Notes under the pieces: model-generated | Seen by the model: only the letters and a program-made list of their open reading frames with translations | Told to the model about the DNA's origin: nothing | The model's database searches: none | Assembly: GCF_003003095.1 (NCBI RefSeq) | Contig: NZ_PVTT01000001.1 | Span: 682,001 to 746,000 of the forward strand | DNA from: Hasllibacter halocynthiae | Lineage (GTDB): Bacteria; Pseudomonadota; Alphaproteobacteria; Rhodobacterales; Rhodobacteraceae | Direction: 5' to 3' | DNA: 64,000 nt | Made by a program: the position numbers and the translations under genes | In this document: positions 1 to 9,286 of the stretch, one piece after another | Numbering within the stretch: position 1 is the first letter of the stretch | How the letters are laid out: every line of letters starts with the position of its first letter

Positions 1-2
1 TG

Positions 3-266
3 GCCTGGTGGCTCGGCACGGATGCGGGGATCGAGGTCGTCGGAATCTCCGTCGCACTCTCCATGGCGTCGCAGATGGGCGACATCGCCGAGAGCGCAGT
101 AAAGCGGAAGATGGGCGTCAAGGACTCCTCCGACCTGCTGCCAGGGCATGGCGGCCTCTTCGACCGGTTCGACGGCATGCTCGGCGCGGCGATCCTCCTC
201 CTCGTCTTCCGCGGCGCGGCCGAGTTCCCGCCCGCGATCGCCGACGCGGCGGTCGTCGTCCTCTAG
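3..266 (+). CDS. cdsA: Phosphatidate cytidylyltransferase, C-terminal fragment (5' end outside window)
   Basis: Only the last 87 residues are inside the window and the reading frame is open to the left edge. The segment contains the CDP-alcohol transferase signature region, read as SQMGDIAESAVKRKMGVKD followed by LLPGHGGLFDRFDG, which holds the conserved acidic and basic residues of CdsA. A hydrophobic stretch (AAILLLVF) follows, as expected for the last membrane helix. CdsA makes CDP-diacylglycerol from phosphatidic acid and CTP in the inner membrane. It sits directly in front of dxr, with the stop codon one base from the dxr GTG. This matches the usual alphaproteobacterial order (uppS)-cdsA-dxr-rseP-bamA. 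Confidence 0.93.
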   Translation, partial: AWWLGTDAGIEVVGISVALSMASQMGDIAESAVKRKMGVKDSSDLLPGHGGLFDRFDGMLGAAILLLVFRGAAEFPPAIADAAVVVL

Positions 267-267
267 G

Positions 268-1437
268 GTGGCGCGCTCGATCACCGTCCTGGGCGCGACC
301 GGTTCGGTCGGCGAGCAGACGCTGGATCTCGTCGGTCGCGAGCCGGATCGCTGGCGCGTCCATGCGGTCACCGGCGCCACCGGCATCGCGCGGCTGGCGG
401 AGCTGGCCGTCGCCCACGACGCCGAGGTCGCCATCACCGCGCTGCCCGAATGCGTCGAGGCGCTGGCCGATGCCCTTGCCGGCACCGCCGTCCGCGCTGC
501 TGGGCCCGAGGCGCTGGAGCACGAGGCCGCCGCCGCCGAGATCGCGGTGAACGGGATCGTGGGCGCCGCGGGCCTCGCGCCGTCCATGGCCGCGATCCGG
601 GCGGGCCGGACGCTCGCGCTGGCCAACAAGGAGACGCTGGTCGCCGCCGGCGAGCTGGTGACGGCCGAGGTGGCGCGCCACGGCGCGACCCTCCTGCCGG
701 TGGATTCGGAGCATTCGGCCCTCTTCCAGGCCCTCACGGGCGAGCCGCGCGACGAGGTCGAGCGCGTCGTCATCACCGCCTCGGGCGGCGCGTTCCGCGA
801 CTGGCCGCTCGAGAGGCTCGCCGCCGCCACCCCCGCCGACGCGAACGAGCACCCGAACTGGGACATGGGGCGGCGCATCACCATCGACAGCGCGTCCATG
901 TTCAACAAGGCGCTCGAGGTCGTCGAGGCGCGCGAGCTGTTCGACCTTCGCCCAGGCCAGATCGAGGTCGTCGTCCACCCCGAGAGCATCGTCCACGCCC
1001 TGGTCGGCTTCCGCGACGGCGCCCTGATGGCCCATCTCGGCCCGCACGACATGCGCCATGCCATCGGCTATGCCCTGAACTGGCCGGGCAGGCGGCCGCT
1101 TCCGGTGGAGCGGCTGGACCTCTCCGCGCTCGGCTCGCTCAGCTTCCGCGCCCCGGACGAGGAGCGCTGGCCCGCCCTGCGCCTCGCGCGCGAGGTGATG
1201 GAGGCGCGCGGCCATGCCGGCGCGGCGTTCAACGCCGCCAAGGAGGTTGCGCTCGACGCGTTCATCGAGGGCCGGATCGGATTCCAGGACATGGCGGGCG
1301 TCGTCGAGGAGACGCTGACGCGCCTGTCCGGACGCGGCGACATCACGTCGCCCGTGCGAAGCCTTGAAGGCGCCCTTTCCGCAGACCAACTGGCGCGGGA
1401 CGAGGCGGCGAGGATCGCCGCCGCCATCGGGGACTGA
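268..1437 (+). CDS. dxr: 1-deoxy-D-xylulose 5-phosphate reductoisomerase
   Basis: The product (389 aa) converts DXP to 2-C-methyl-D-erythritol 4-phosphate with NADPH, the committed step of the MEP isoprenoid pathway. The N-terminal NADPH-binding loop GATGSVG is at residues 9-15, LANKETLV surrounds Lys121, and the metal ligands Asp146 and Glu148 lie in PVDSEHSA. The substrate-binding helix region (TIDSASMFNKALEVVEA) and the C-terminal helical domain are present, so length and content match the family. I chose the GTG at 268 because it begins just before the conserved SITVLGATG strand and follows cdsA immediately. The frame is open further upstream, but that part is antisense-like and not conserved. 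rseP starts 4 bases after its stop. Confidence 0.97.
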   Translation: MARSITVLGATGSVGEQTLDLVGREPDRWRVHAVTGATGIARLAELAVAHDAEVAITALPECVEALADALAGTAVRAAGPEALEHEAAAAEIAVNGIVGAAGLAPSMAAIRAGRTLALANKETLVAAGELVTAEVARHGATLLPVDSEHSALFQALTGEPRDEVERVVITASGGAFRDWPLERLAAATPADANEHPNWDMGRRITIDSASMFNKALEVVEARELFDLRPGQIEVVVHPESIVHALVGFRDGALMAHLGPHDMRHAIGYALNWPGRRPLPVERLDLSALGSLSFRAPDEERWPALRLAREVMEARGHAGAAFNAAKEVALDAFIEGRIGFQDMAGVVEETLTRLSGRGDITSPVRSLEGALSADQLARDEAARIAAAIGD

Positions 1438-1441
1438 CTGC

Positions 1442-2776
1442 ATGGAAAGCCTGATCGGCGCCTTCGGGGGCCTTGCCTGGACGCTTCTTGCCTTCGTGGT
1501 CGCCCTGTCCGTGATCGTCGCGATCCACGAATACGGCCATTACATCGTCGGCCGGTGGTCCGGCATCTACGCGGAGGTGTTCTCGATCGGGTTCGGGCCG
1601 GTCCTCTTCTCCCGCACCGATCGGCGGGGCACGCGCTGGCAGGTCGCGGCCATCCCGGCAGGCGGCTACGTCAAGTTCCTGGGTGATGCCAACGCCGCCT
1701 CCGTCGGCACGGACCATGCGGCGATGGCCGGGATGGGGCAGGACCGGCGCAGGCATACCATGCAGGGCGCACCCCTCTGGGCGCGGGCCGCCACCGTGGC
1801 GGCGGGGCCGATCTTCAACTTCGTCTTCTCCATCCTGATCTTCACGGGCGTCGCGCTCTGGTCCGGGCAGCCCTCCGACCCCCTTGCGGTGGAATCCCTT
1901 CGGGACGTCGGCGTGGACGCGTCCGCGTTCGACATCGAGGCCGGCGACGTGCCCCTGGCCATCGCCGGCCAGCCCCTGCCAGATGAGGACCTGGGCGACT
2001 GGGGCGAGGCCCTGCCCGCCGAGCGGATCCTCGGCTGGACGGTCCTGCGCGACGGGGGCGAGGTCGTGGTTCCCGGCCCGCATCCGTTTCCGCCGCTCGT
2101 CGGAGGCGTGCAGCCGCGCAGCGCGGCGGACGACGCCGACCTGCGGCCCGGCGACGTGATCGTCGCGATCGACGGCAACCCCATCGCCAGCTTCGCGCAA
2201 CTTCGCGCCTCCGTCCTCGCGGCCGGGAGCGATGGCCTGTCGTTGACGGTCCGGCGCGACGGCACCTCGTTCGAGACGGCGCTCGCCCCGCGGCGCATGG
2301 ACGTTCCGCTGCCCGAGGGTGGCTTCGAGACGCGCTGGCTGATCGGCGTCACCGGCGCGCCCGCCTTCGTCCCGGCCACGGAATCGGTCGGTCCCTGGCA
2401 GGCCCTGATCGGCGGGGCCGCGCAGCTCTGGCTCGTCCTGCGCTCCTCCCTGGAAGGTCTCTGGAGCATCGTGACCGGCGCGATCTCGAGCTGCAACCTC
2501 TCGGGGCCCGTGGGCATCGCGGAGACCGCGTCGAGCATGGCGAGCCAAGGCGGACAGAGCTTCGTCTGGTTCGTCGCGGTCCTCTCGGCCGCGGTCGGCC
2601 TCCTGAACCTCTTTCCGATCCCGGTCCTCGACGGTGGCACGCTCGCCTTTCATGCCTACGAGCTGGCGACCGGCCGCAAGCCATCGGATCGGGCGCTCAA
2701 CGTGCTGATGGTCGGCGGCCTCGCCTTGATCGGGACCTTGATGATCTTCGCGCTCTTCAACGACTTCGTCTGCTGA
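1442..2776 (+). CDS. rseP: Site-2 intramembrane zinc protease RseP
   Basis: A membrane protein of 444 aa. The zinc-binding motif HEYGH is at residues 29-33 in the first membrane helix, and the second active-site motif LDGG is at 396-399 in a C-terminal helix. A PDZ domain sits in the middle (RSAADDADLRPGDVIVAIDG, about residues 220-240). RseP cuts single-pass membrane substrates such as anti-sigma factors and remnant signal peptides. Its place between dxr and bamA is typical of Proteobacteria and links regulated intramembrane proteolysis with outer-membrane assembly. The ATG at 1442 lies 4 bases after the dxr stop. Confidence 0.96.
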   Translation: MESLIGAFGGLAWTLLAFVVALSVIVAIHEYGHYIVGRWSGIYAEVFSIGFGPVLFSRTDRRGTRWQVAAIPAGGYVKFLGDANAASVGTDHAAMAGMGQDRRRHTMQGAPLWARAATVAAGPIFNFVFSILIFTGVALWSGQPSDPLAVESLRDVGVDASAFDIEAGDVPLAIAGQPLPDEDLGDWGEALPAERILGWTVLRDGGEVVVPGPHPFPPLVGGVQPRSAADDADLRPGDVIVAIDGNPIASFAQLRASVLAAGSDGLSLTVRRDGTSFETALAPRRMDVPLPEGGFETRWLIGVTGAPAFVPATESVGPWQALIGGAAQLWLVLRSSLEGLWSIVTGAISSCNLSGPVGIAETASSMASQGGQSFVWFVAVLSAAVGLLNLFPIPVLDGGTLAFHAYELATGRKPSDRALNVLMVGGLALIGTLMIFALFNDFVC

Positions 2777-2857
2777 GGCGTCGCCTCACCGTTCCGCACT
2801 TCGGCCCCATTCGCGCCGCAATTGCATTCCATCGGAACGGGTGAAGGAGCGAAGTCC

Positions 2858-3025
2858 ATGAACTCGATCGTGCGAACATGCCTCGGCGGCTCGCGGGCCC
2901 TGGGCCTCGCGGCCCGCCTCAACGGGGACCGAGTTCTGGCGACCACCGTGCTTCTGGGCGCGCTCGCGCTCGGCGCGCAGGTGGCGAGTGTGATCGTTGC
3001 GACAGGGTCGTCCACGGCGTTTTGA
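2858..3025 (+). CDS. Small hypothetical membrane protein between rseP and bamA
   Basis: A possible 55-residue protein. The ATG at 2858 is preceded by a purine-rich GAAGGAGCGAAG segment at suitable distance; an in-frame ATG at 2822 would add 12 residues but has a poorer leader. The C-terminal half is one hydrophobic segment (VLATTVLLGALALGAQVASV) that could span the membrane, after a basic N-terminus. I recognise no family. The stop codon lies inside the proposed bamA -35 box. It could be a real small protein or a chance reading frame in high-GC DNA. Confidence 0.4.
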   Translation: MNSIVRTCLGGSRALGLAARLNGDRVLATTVLLGALALGAQVASVIVATGSSTAF

Positions 3026-3050
3026 CAGCCTGCGGACCCTCGGCTATCCC
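3022..3050 (+). promoter_or_regulatory. Predicted sigma70-type promoter of bamA
   Basis: TTGACA at 3022-3027 and TATCCC at 3045-3050 are separated by 17 bases, an optimal spacing. Transcription would start near 3057, about 27 bases before the bamA ATG. The -35 hexamer is a perfect match; the -10 is only partial. Confidence 0.6.
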
Positions 3051-3060
3051 GACCGAGGGT
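3036..3060. repeat. Perfect 8-bp inverted repeat centred on the bamA -10 box
   Basis: ACCCTCGG at 3036-3043 and its exact complement CCGAGGGT at 3053-3060 flank a 9-base centre that contains the proposed -10 hexamer. Because most of it lies upstream of the predicted transcription start, it would act as DNA (an operator) rather than as an RNA hairpin. The binding protein is unknown. Confidence 0.45.
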
Positions 3061-3083
3061 TAGTTGGCTAGGGATCGGGGCAC

Positions 3084-5399
3084 ATGAAGAAGCGGCCTGT
3101 CGCGCGCACGCGCGCGCTCAGAGGCGGGGCGCGCGCCCTGGTGGCTGCCGTCGCGACGACGACGGCGCTGGCCACGTCGGCTTATGGGCAAAGCTTCAAT
3201 TCGGTCCGCGTGGTAGGCAACGAGCGCACGCCATCGGCCACCGTCCTCAGCTATCTTGGCGCGGGCGGCGGTACGGCGACGGCCGCGCAGATCAACGACG
3301 GGTACCAGGCCCTCGTGAACTCCGGCCTCTTCGAAAGCGTCGAGCTCGTCACCGAAGGCTCGTCGCTCGTCGTGCGCGTGGTGGAGCGTCCGACGATCAG
3401 CCGCATCGCGATCGAGGGGAACCGGCGCCTCGAGGACGAGGACCTGCGCCAGTTCATCGAGAGCACGCCGCGCCGCGTCTTCACCCCTGCACAGGCCGAG
3501 GCCGACGCCGACACCATCGCTGCCGTCTATGCCGAGCAGGGGCGCGTCAGTGCGACGGTCACCCCGCGGATCATCCGGCGGCCCGACAACCGCGTCGACC
3601 TCGTCTTCGAGGTCGACGAGAGCGGGGTCGTCGAGATCGAGCGGCTGAGCTTCACCGGAAACCGCGCCTTCACGGACCGACGCCTGCGCCGCGTCCTGGA
3701 GACCAGGCAGGCCGGCCTTCTCCGGCGTATCGTGCGGGCGGACACCCTGCTCGAGCCCCGGCTCGAACTGGACCGGCGCCTTCTGCAGGACTTCTACCTC
3801 GCGCGGGGCTACGCCGATTTCGACATCCTGTCCGTGAACGTCGAGCGCACGCCCCAGCGGGACCGCGACTTCGTGACCTTCAACGTCCAGGAAGGTCAGC
3901 AATACAGGATCGGCCGCGTCGTCGCCGTCTCCGAGGTCGACGGCATTCCCGCCGCGCCCTTCACCGCCGAGTTGCGGTTCCGCCCGGGCGCGGTGTTCTC
4001 CCCATCCGTGGTCGAGCAGAACATCGTGCGGCTCGAGGAGGTCGCGACCCGCCGCGGCGACCGCTTCATCCGGATCGAGCCCGAGATCGATCGCGACCCC
4101 CGGACCGGGATCGCGAACGTCATCCTGCGGGTCCAGCGCGGGCCCCGCGTGTTCGTCGAGCGCATCGACATCGAAGGCAACGCGACGACGCTGGACCGCG
4201 TGATCCGCCGGCAATTCCGCACCGTCGAGGGCGATCCGTTCGACCCACGCGAGGTCCGCGCCGCCGCCGAGCGCATCCGCGCGCTCGGCTTCTTCTCGGA
4301 CGTGGCGGTCGACACGGTGGAAGGGTCCGAGCCGGGCCTCGTCGTGGTGGACGTCGACGTAGAGGAGACGACGACCGGCTCGCTCTCCTTCGGCGCGTCC
4401 TATGGCGGGGAGTCCGGCGTCGGCTTCAACGTCGCCTTCGGCGAGCGCAACTTCCTCGGCCGCGGACAGGCCATCGCGCTTCGCTTCGCGCGCACGTCCG
4501 ACAGCATCACGGGCAGCTTCGACTTCTTCGAGCCGGCCTTCCTCGGCCGCGACGTCGGCGCGGGCTTCCGCATCTACGCCAACTCGACCGACAGCCTGAA
4601 CGCCAGCTTCAACACCGAATCGATCGGCTTCAGCCCCCGCCTCGTCTTCCCCGTGAGCGATAACGGCCGGGTCGAGCTGCGCTACCGCATCGAGCAGAAC
4701 GGACTCGACATCCCGGAGGGAGCGACCGGCGTCGCCCCGCTCATCGTGTCGGAGGCATCGCGCGGCGACCTTCTGACGAGCGCGATCGGATACACCTATA
4801 CGCTGGACCGGCGGAACCTGCCGGGCGATCCGGATATCGGTTACGCGTTCAGCTTCGGCCAGGACTTCGCGGGCATCGGCGGCGATGCGCGATACGTGCG
4901 GACGGTCGCCACGGCCCAGGCCGAACGCGCCGTGCTGCGGGGGGAGGTCAACCTCCGCGCCGAGATCGAAGGCGGCGCGATCATCGCCCTCGACGACTAC
5001 GAGACACGCGTGACCGAACGGTTCTTCACCTCCGGGCGCACCTTCAGGGGTTTCGAGAGCCGGGGCATCGGCCCCCGCGACGGCGCGGTCGAGGATGGCG
5101 ATCCGCTGGGCGGCAACTACTATGCGGTCGCCCGGATCGAGGGGGACTTCCCCCTCGGCTTCCCGGAGGAGTACGGCTTGCGCGGCGGCGCGTTCCTCGA
5201 CGTCGGCTCGGTCTGGGGGTTGGACGTGCCGACCAATGCCGAAGGTTCGGACGAGGCGGCGCTGCGCGCGGCGATCGGCGTGTCGCTCTTCGTCATCAGC
5301 CCATTCGGGCCGCTTCGGTTCAACTTCTCGCGCCCCCTGGTCGAGGAGGAGTTCGACCGCGTCCGCAACTTCGACTTCACCATCGCCACCGAGTTCTGA
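3084..5399 (+). CDS. bamA: Outer membrane protein assembly factor BamA
   Basis: A 771-aa protein that inserts beta-barrel proteins into the outer membrane. A basic N-terminus and hydrophobic stretch form a signal peptide, with likely cleavage after about residue 34-36 (ATSAYGQ). Repeated POTRA-type motifs follow, for example ISRIAIEGNRRLEDEDLR and VERIDIEGNATTLDRVIRRQ, covering about residues 37-425. The C-terminal part is the 16-strand barrel; it ends in FDFTIATEF, whose terminal Phe matches the beta-signal. The conserved barrel motif is present as FTSGRTFRGFESRGIGPRD (VRGF/Y-like). Length is normal. It has its own predicted promoter at 3022-3050, and its stop overlaps the next start by one base. 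Confidence 0.97.
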   Translation: MKKRPVARTRALRGGARALVAAVATTTALATSAYGQSFNSVRVVGNERTPSATVLSYLGAGGGTATAAQINDGYQALVNSGLFESVELVTEGSSLVVRVVERPTISRIAIEGNRRLEDEDLRQFIESTPRRVFTPAQAEADADTIAAVYAEQGRVSATVTPRIIRRPDNRVDLVFEVDESGVVEIERLSFTGNRAFTDRRLRRVLETRQAGLLRRIVRADTLLEPRLELDRRLLQDFYLARGYADFDILSVNVERTPQRDRDFVTFNVQEGQQYRIGRVVAVSEVDGIPAAPFTAELRFRPGAVFSPSVVEQNIVRLEEVATRRGDRFIRIEPEIDRDPRTGIANVILRVQRGPRVFVERIDIEGNATTLDRVIRRQFRTVEGDPFDPREVRAAAERIRALGFFSDVAVDTVEGSEPGLVVVDVDVEETTTGSLSFGASYGGESGVGFNVAFGERNFLGRGQAIALRFARTSDSITGSFDFFEPAFLGRDVGAGFRIYANSTDSLNASFNTESIGFSPRLVFPVSDNGRVELRYRIEQNGLDIPEGATGVAPLIVSEASRGDLLTSAIGYTYTLDRRNLPGDPDIGYAFSFGQDFAGIGGDARYVRTVATAQAERAVLRGEVNLRAEIEGGAIIALDDYETRVTERFFTSGRTFRGFESRGIGPRDGAVEDGDPLGGNYYAVARIEGDFPLGFPEEYGLRGGAFLDVGSVWGLDVPTNAEGSDEAALRAAIGVSLFVISPFGPLRFNFSRPLVEEEFDRVRNFDFTIATEF

Positions 5400-5965
5400 T
5401 GGGTCTGACCCTCCGGCCCGTGCTGCTGGCCGCCGCGCTCGCCGTGGCGGTGCCGGCGACGGCGCAGGACGTCGCGGAAGGGGTTCTCGTCCTCGACCGG
5501 GAGAGGGTGCTTGCCGAATCGCGGCTCGGCTCGGCGCTCCTCGCGGAGATCGACGAGGAGGGCCGCGACCTCGCCGCGGAGAACACCTCCATCCAGGAGG
5601 AGCTTCGCGCCGAGGAAGCCGCCCTGACCGAGCGGCGCGACGCGATGGATCCGGACGCCTTCCGCGCCGCGGCGACCGCCTTCGACGAAAGGGTGCAGAG
5701 CCTGCGCGCCGCGCAGGACGCCAAGACCCGCGCCCACCTCGCCCGGCGGGACGCCGTGCCGGACCTCTTCTGGGATCAGGCGCTGCCCATCCTCGCCGGC
5801 ATCCTCGAGGAGCGGGGCGCCGGCCTCCTACTCGATCGAGGCGACGTCTTCCTTTCCTCCGACGACCTCGACATCACGGACGAGGCCGTCGCGCGCATCG
5901 ACGCCGCCACGATCGAGAGGGCGCGCGAGGAGGACGGCGAGGGCGCGCAGCCGGCGGCCGAATGA
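5399..5965 (+). CDS. OmpH/Skp-family periplasmic chaperone
   Basis: A 188-aa secreted protein. The signal peptide (VLLAAALAVAVPATAQ) is followed by VLVLDRERVLAESRLG, the conserved first strand of Skp/OmpH proteins. A long charged helical region (about residues 50-120) would form the coiled-coil tentacles, and the C-terminal strand segment ILEERGAGLLLDRGDVFLS completes the body. Skp holds unfolded outer-membrane proteins on their way to BamA. The start ATG shares one base with the bamA stop (TGATG), so the two are probably cotranslated. The sequence is more divergent than its neighbours, as usual for this family. Confidence 0.88.
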   Translation: MGLTLRPVLLAAALAVAVPATAQDVAEGVLVLDRERVLAESRLGSALLAEIDEEGRDLAAENTSIQEELRAEEAALTERRDAMDPDAFRAAATAFDERVQSLRAAQDAKTRAHLARRDAVPDLFWDQALPILAGILEERGAGLLLDRGDVFLSSDDLDITDEAVARIDAATIERAREEDGEGAQPAAE

Positions 5966-6036
5966 CCACCCCCTCGCTGGACGGCGCGGGGGCTGGCTGA
6001 TACCTCGCGCCGGACCTTCCCGCAGAGGAGCGCCCC

Positions 6037-6510
6037 GTGACGCAGGACGTCCCCAAGACCGCCGACATCGACCTGATCAAGCGGGTCCTGCCGCACCGCT
6101 ACCCTTTCCTCCTCGTCGATCGCGTGATCGACATCGAGGCCGGATCGTCGGCCACGGGGATCAAGAACGTCACGTTCAACGAGCCGCATTTCCAAGGCCA
6201 CTTCCCCTCCACGCCCATCATGCCGGGCGTGACCATCATCGAGAGCATGGCGCAGACCTCCGCCGTCCTCGTCGGACTGTCCGAGGGACTGATCGACACG
6301 GACATGCTGGTCTACTTCATGGCCATCGAGAAGGCGAAGTTCCGGCGCATGGTCGTGCCCGGCGACCGGCTGGAGATGCGGATCGAGATCCTTCGCGCGG
6401 GGTCCAAGATCATGCGCTTCGGCGGCCGTGGGACCGTGGACGGGCAACTCGCCTGCGAGGCGGAGTTCACCGCCATGATCGATCGTAACGGCGGCAAGGA
6501 CGCCGCGTGA
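6037..6510 (+). CDS. fabZ: 3-hydroxyacyl-[acyl-carrier-protein] dehydratase FabZ
   Basis: A 157-aa hotdog-fold enzyme that dehydrates 3-hydroxyacyl-ACP in fatty acid elongation. The N-terminal [13 protein letters not shown] is characteristic. The catalytic His55 lies in GHFP and the catalytic Glu69 in [12 protein letters not shown]. The GTG start at 6037 has a GCAGAGGAGCG leader. The enzyme competes with LpxA for 3-hydroxyacyl-ACP, so its place directly before lpxA, with a 4-base GTGA overlap, links phospholipid and lipid A supply. Confidence 0.97.
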   Translation: MTQDVPKTADIDLIKRVLPHRYPFLLVDRVIDIEAGSSATGIKNVTFNEPHFQGHFPSTPIMPGVTIIESMAQTSAVLVGLSEGLIDTDMLVYFMAIEKAKFRRMVVPGDRLEMRIEILRAGSKIMRFGGRGTVDGQLACEAEFTAMIDRNGGKDAA

Positions 6511-7283
6511 TCCACCCGCTCGCAGTCGTCGAGGAAGGCGCGAGCGTCGGCGAGGGCTGCGAGATCGGTCCCTTCGCCGTCGTCGGCCCGCAGGTCGTGC
6601 TTGGGGCGGGCTGCGTCCTCAGGCCCCATTCCGTCGTGACGGGCGACACCGAGCTGGGCGAGGAATGCCAGGTCTTCCCGGGCGCCGTGGTGGGCGAGGT
6701 GCCGCAGGACCTGAAATACCGGGGCGAGCCTGCAATCCTGCGGATCGGCGCGCGGAACGTCATCCGCGAAGGGGCGACGCTGAACATAGGTACCGAAGGG
6801 GGCGGTGGCGAGACGGTCGTCGGCGACCGCAACCTCTTCATGACGGGCGCGCATGTCGGCCACGACGCCCGCATCGGGAGCGGCTGCGTCGTCGCGAACC
6901 AAGCCGCCATCGCGGGGCATTGCGTGATCGAGGACGACGTCGTGATCGGCGGCCTCTGCGGCATCCATCAGTTCGTGCGGATCGGCCGGGGGGCCATCAT
7001 CGGCGCGCTGGCGATGGTGACGAACGACGTGATCCCCTACGGCCTCGTGCAAGGCCCCCGGGGCGAGCTCGATGGGTTGAACCTGGTCGGAATGAAGCGC
7101 CGGGGGGTCGAGCGGTCCGACATTACGGCGCTGCGGGCCGCATATGCGACGCTTAAGCAGGGCGAAGGCTCCTTCGCGGAGCGGGCCCGCCGCCTCAACG
7201 ACGAGACCGACAGCGCCATGGTCCGCGAGGTTTGCGCCTTCGTCCTCTCGGACAGCGACCGGCATTTCCTGGTGCCGAAGTGA
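6507..7283 (+). CDS. lpxA: UDP-N-acetylglucosamine O-acyltransferase LpxA
   Basis: A 258-aa left-handed beta-helix enzyme performing the first step of lipid A synthesis, transfer of a 3-hydroxyacyl chain from ACP to UDP-GlcNAc. Hexapeptide repeats run from residue 1 to about 185. The catalytic histidine is His119 in [10 protein letters not shown], and [15 protein letters not shown] is the conserved second signature. A C-terminal helical segment completes the protein. The GTG start overlaps the fabZ stop by 4 bases. Confidence 0.97.
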   Translation: MIHPLAVVEEGASVGEGCEIGPFAVVGPQVVLGAGCVLRPHSVVTGDTELGEECQVFPGAVVGEVPQDLKYRGEPAILRIGARNVIREGATLNIGTEGGGGETVVGDRNLFMTGAHVGHDARIGSGCVVANQAAIAGHCVIEDDVVIGGLCGIHQFVRIGRGAIIGALAMVTNDVIPYGLVQGPRGELDGLNLVGMKRRGVERSDITALRAAYATLKQGEGSFAERARRLNDETDSAMVREVCAFVLSDSDRHFLVPK

Positions 7284-7293
7284 GCGCGCCCGC

Positions 7294-8115
7294 ATGACCG
7301 GGGGGCCGGAAGGCCCGTTGGGGATCCTCGCGGGTCGGGGCGATCTGCCCAGGGCCATAGCTGAAGCGCGCTCGGGCCGGGGGCTGCCGTATCTGGTGAT
7401 CGCGCTGAAGGGGTTCGCAGGCGCTTGGGCAGAGGATCACCCCCACGCACGACTGCCGATGACGGCCCCCTCACGCATCCTAGCGGCACTGCGGGGGGCG
7501 GGGTGCAGGACGGTCGTCGCTGCCGGCGGGGTCGAGCGGCCGCCGCTGCGGGCCCTCACCGATCCCGTGGCCCTGCGTTGGCTGCCGCGCCTCGCCCCCG
7601 CCGCGATGCGGGGGGACGACGCGCTGCTACGGACGGTGCGGGCGCTGCTGGAGGGCGAAGGGTTCGCCCTCGTCCCACCGCACGCGGTCCTGGACCTGAC
7701 CGTCGCCGAGGGCCACCGCGCCGGCCCGCCCCCTTCCCAGATCGACGCAGCCGACGCCGAACGGGGCGAGGGCGTCCTCGCCGCACTCGGCCCGCTCGAC
7801 GTGGGGCAGGGGTGCGTCGTCGCCTCCGGCAGGGTCCTGGGGATCGAGACGATCCAGGGCACCGACGCGATGCTGCGGTTCGTCGCCGAGACGCGCGGGG
7901 CAGGGCAGGGCGCGGAAGGGGGCGTCCTGGTGAAGCGCAGCAAGCCGGGCCAGGATCGCGCGCTGGACCTGCCGGCGGTCGGCCCCAAAACGATCCGCAG
8001 CGCGGTGGAGGCCGGCCTGCGGGGCATCGCCTTCGAGGCGGGCGGCGTGCAGGTGCTGGAAGGGACCACCGGCGCCGCCGAGGACGCGGGCCTCTTCTTG
8101 TGGGCACGGCCTTGA
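7294..8115 (+). CDS. lpxI: UDP-2,3-diacylglucosamine diphosphatase LpxI
   Basis: A 273-aa protein of the LpxI (DUF1009) family, the alphaproteobacterial replacement for LpxH. It releases UMP from UDP-2,3-diacylglucosamine to give lipid X. The N-terminal GILAGRGDLPRAIAEA and the C-terminal domain motifs GRVLGIETIQGTDAML, GVLVKRSKPGQD and DLPAVGPKTI are family signatures. It sits between lpxA and lpxB, which act before and after it. The ATG at 7294 follows the lpxA stop by 10 bases. Confidence 0.95.
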   Translation: MTGGPEGPLGILAGRGDLPRAIAEARSGRGLPYLVIALKGFAGAWAEDHPHARLPMTAPSRILAALRGAGCRTVVAAGGVERPPLRALTDPVALRWLPRLAPAAMRGDDALLRTVRALLEGEGFALVPPHAVLDLTVAEGHRAGPPPSQIDAADAERGEGVLAALGPLDVGQGCVVASGRVLGIETIQGTDAMLRFVAETRGAGQGAEGGVLVKRSKPGQDRALDLPAVGPKTIRSAVEAGLRGIAFEAGGVQVLEGTTGAAEDAGLFLWARP

Positions 8116-8146
8116 TCCGCCCTCCGGCGGGATTTCGGCGCGCTCC

Positions 8147-9286
8147 GTGCTGAAGGCGTTCCTCATGGCCGGCGAGGCGTCGGGCGACGCGCTCGGGGCC
8201 GCGCTGCTGCGCGGGCTTCGCGCCGAAGGGGCGCAGGTCGATGCCCGCGGCATCGCAGGCCCCTTGATGCGCGCCGAGGGAATGGAAAGCCTGTTTCCCA
8301 TGGACGAGCTTTCCGTCATGGGCCTGGCCGAAGTGCTGCCGAGATACCTCGACCTCCGCCGGCGCATCCACGACACGGCCCGTGCCGCCATCGCGTTCGG
8401 GCCCGACGTGGTCGTCGGCATAGACAGCCCCGATTTCTGCCTGCGCGTGGACCGGCTGATTCGCGCGATCCGCCCTGCGCAACCGGTGGCGCACTACGTC
8501 GCACCGTCCGTCTGGGCATGGCGGCCGGGCCGGGCGGTGAAGATGGCCCGCGACGTCGATCACGTCCTCGCCCTCCTGCCGTTCGAGCCGCCTTACATGG
8601 AAGCTGCGGGCATGAGCTGCGACTTCGTCGGCCACCCCGTAGCGGCAGAGCCGGTCGCCTCGCCGGAGGTCGCGCGGGCCTTCCGGAAGGCGCACGACCT
8701 CTGCGGCCGCGTCCTCGCCGTCCTGCCCGGAAGCCGTGCGGGCGAGATAGCGCGCATGGCCCCGGTCCATGGCGCCGCGCTGCGCCCCATCCTTGCCGCA
8801 CATCCTGAACTGGCCGTTGTGGTGCCCGTGGCGCCCGGTCGACGGGCGCAAGTGGAGGCCGCCGTCGCCGGCTGGCCCGTCCGCCCCGTCCTCGTCGAGG
8901 GCCCGGAGGCACGCCGCGTAGCCTTCGCGGCGGCCGATGCGGCGCTCGCGACATCCGGCACCGTCAGCCTCGAGCTGGCGCGGCAGGGCTGTCCGATGGT
9001 CATCGCCTACGACATGGCGCCACTTACCCGGATGATCCTCTCGCGGATGGTGCGGGTGGATACCGTGACGCTCGTGAACCTCGTCTCCGAGACGCGCGCC
9101 GTGCCGGAGTTCATCGGTCGGAACTGCCGGCCGGACGCCATCGCGGCGGCCGTGCTGTCGGTGCTGGCGGACCCCGCCGCCCAGCAGGCCGCCATGGCCC
9201 TGACGATGGAGCGCCTCGGCGCGGACGGGCCCGATCCCGGCCGGCGCGCGGCCCGGTCGGTCCTGGACCTCCTCAGCCGGCGGTGA
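8147..9286 (+). CDS. lpxB: Lipid-A-disaccharide synthase LpxB
   Basis: A 379-aa family 19 glycosyltransferase that joins lipid X and UDP-diacylglucosamine into the lipid A disaccharide on the inner face of the membrane. Signatures include [17 protein letters not shown] at the N-terminus, [26 protein letters not shown] and the donor-site region [18 protein letters not shown]. The GTG at 8147 was chosen because it begins just before the conserved first strand. It is the last gene of the plus-strand envelope block, and its 3' end overlaps the convergent mnmA gene by 14 bases. Confidence 0.96.
   Translation: MLKAFLMAGEASGDALGAALLRGLRAEGAQVDARGIAGPLMRAEGMESLFPMDELSVMGLAEVLPRYLDLRRRIHDTARAAIAFGPDVVVGIDSPDFCLRVDRLIRAIRPAQPVAHYVAPSVWAWRPGRAVKMARDVDHVLALLPFEPPYMEAAGMSCDFVGHPVAAEPVASPEVARAFRKAHDLCGRVLAVLPGSRAGEIARMAPVHGAALRPILAAHPELAVVVPVAPGRRAQVEAAVAGWPVRPVLVEGPEARRVAFAAADAALATSGTVSLELARQGCPMVIAYDMAPLTRMILSRMVRVDTVTLVNLVSETRAVPEFIGRNCRPDAIAAAVLSVLADPAAQQAAMALTMERLGADGPDPGRRAARSVLDLLSRR

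Noticed and set aside
9273-9286. 14-bp lpxB/mnmA overlap as a sign of truncation
   Set aside because: Both proteins have complete C-terminal motifs; short convergent overlaps are ordinary.
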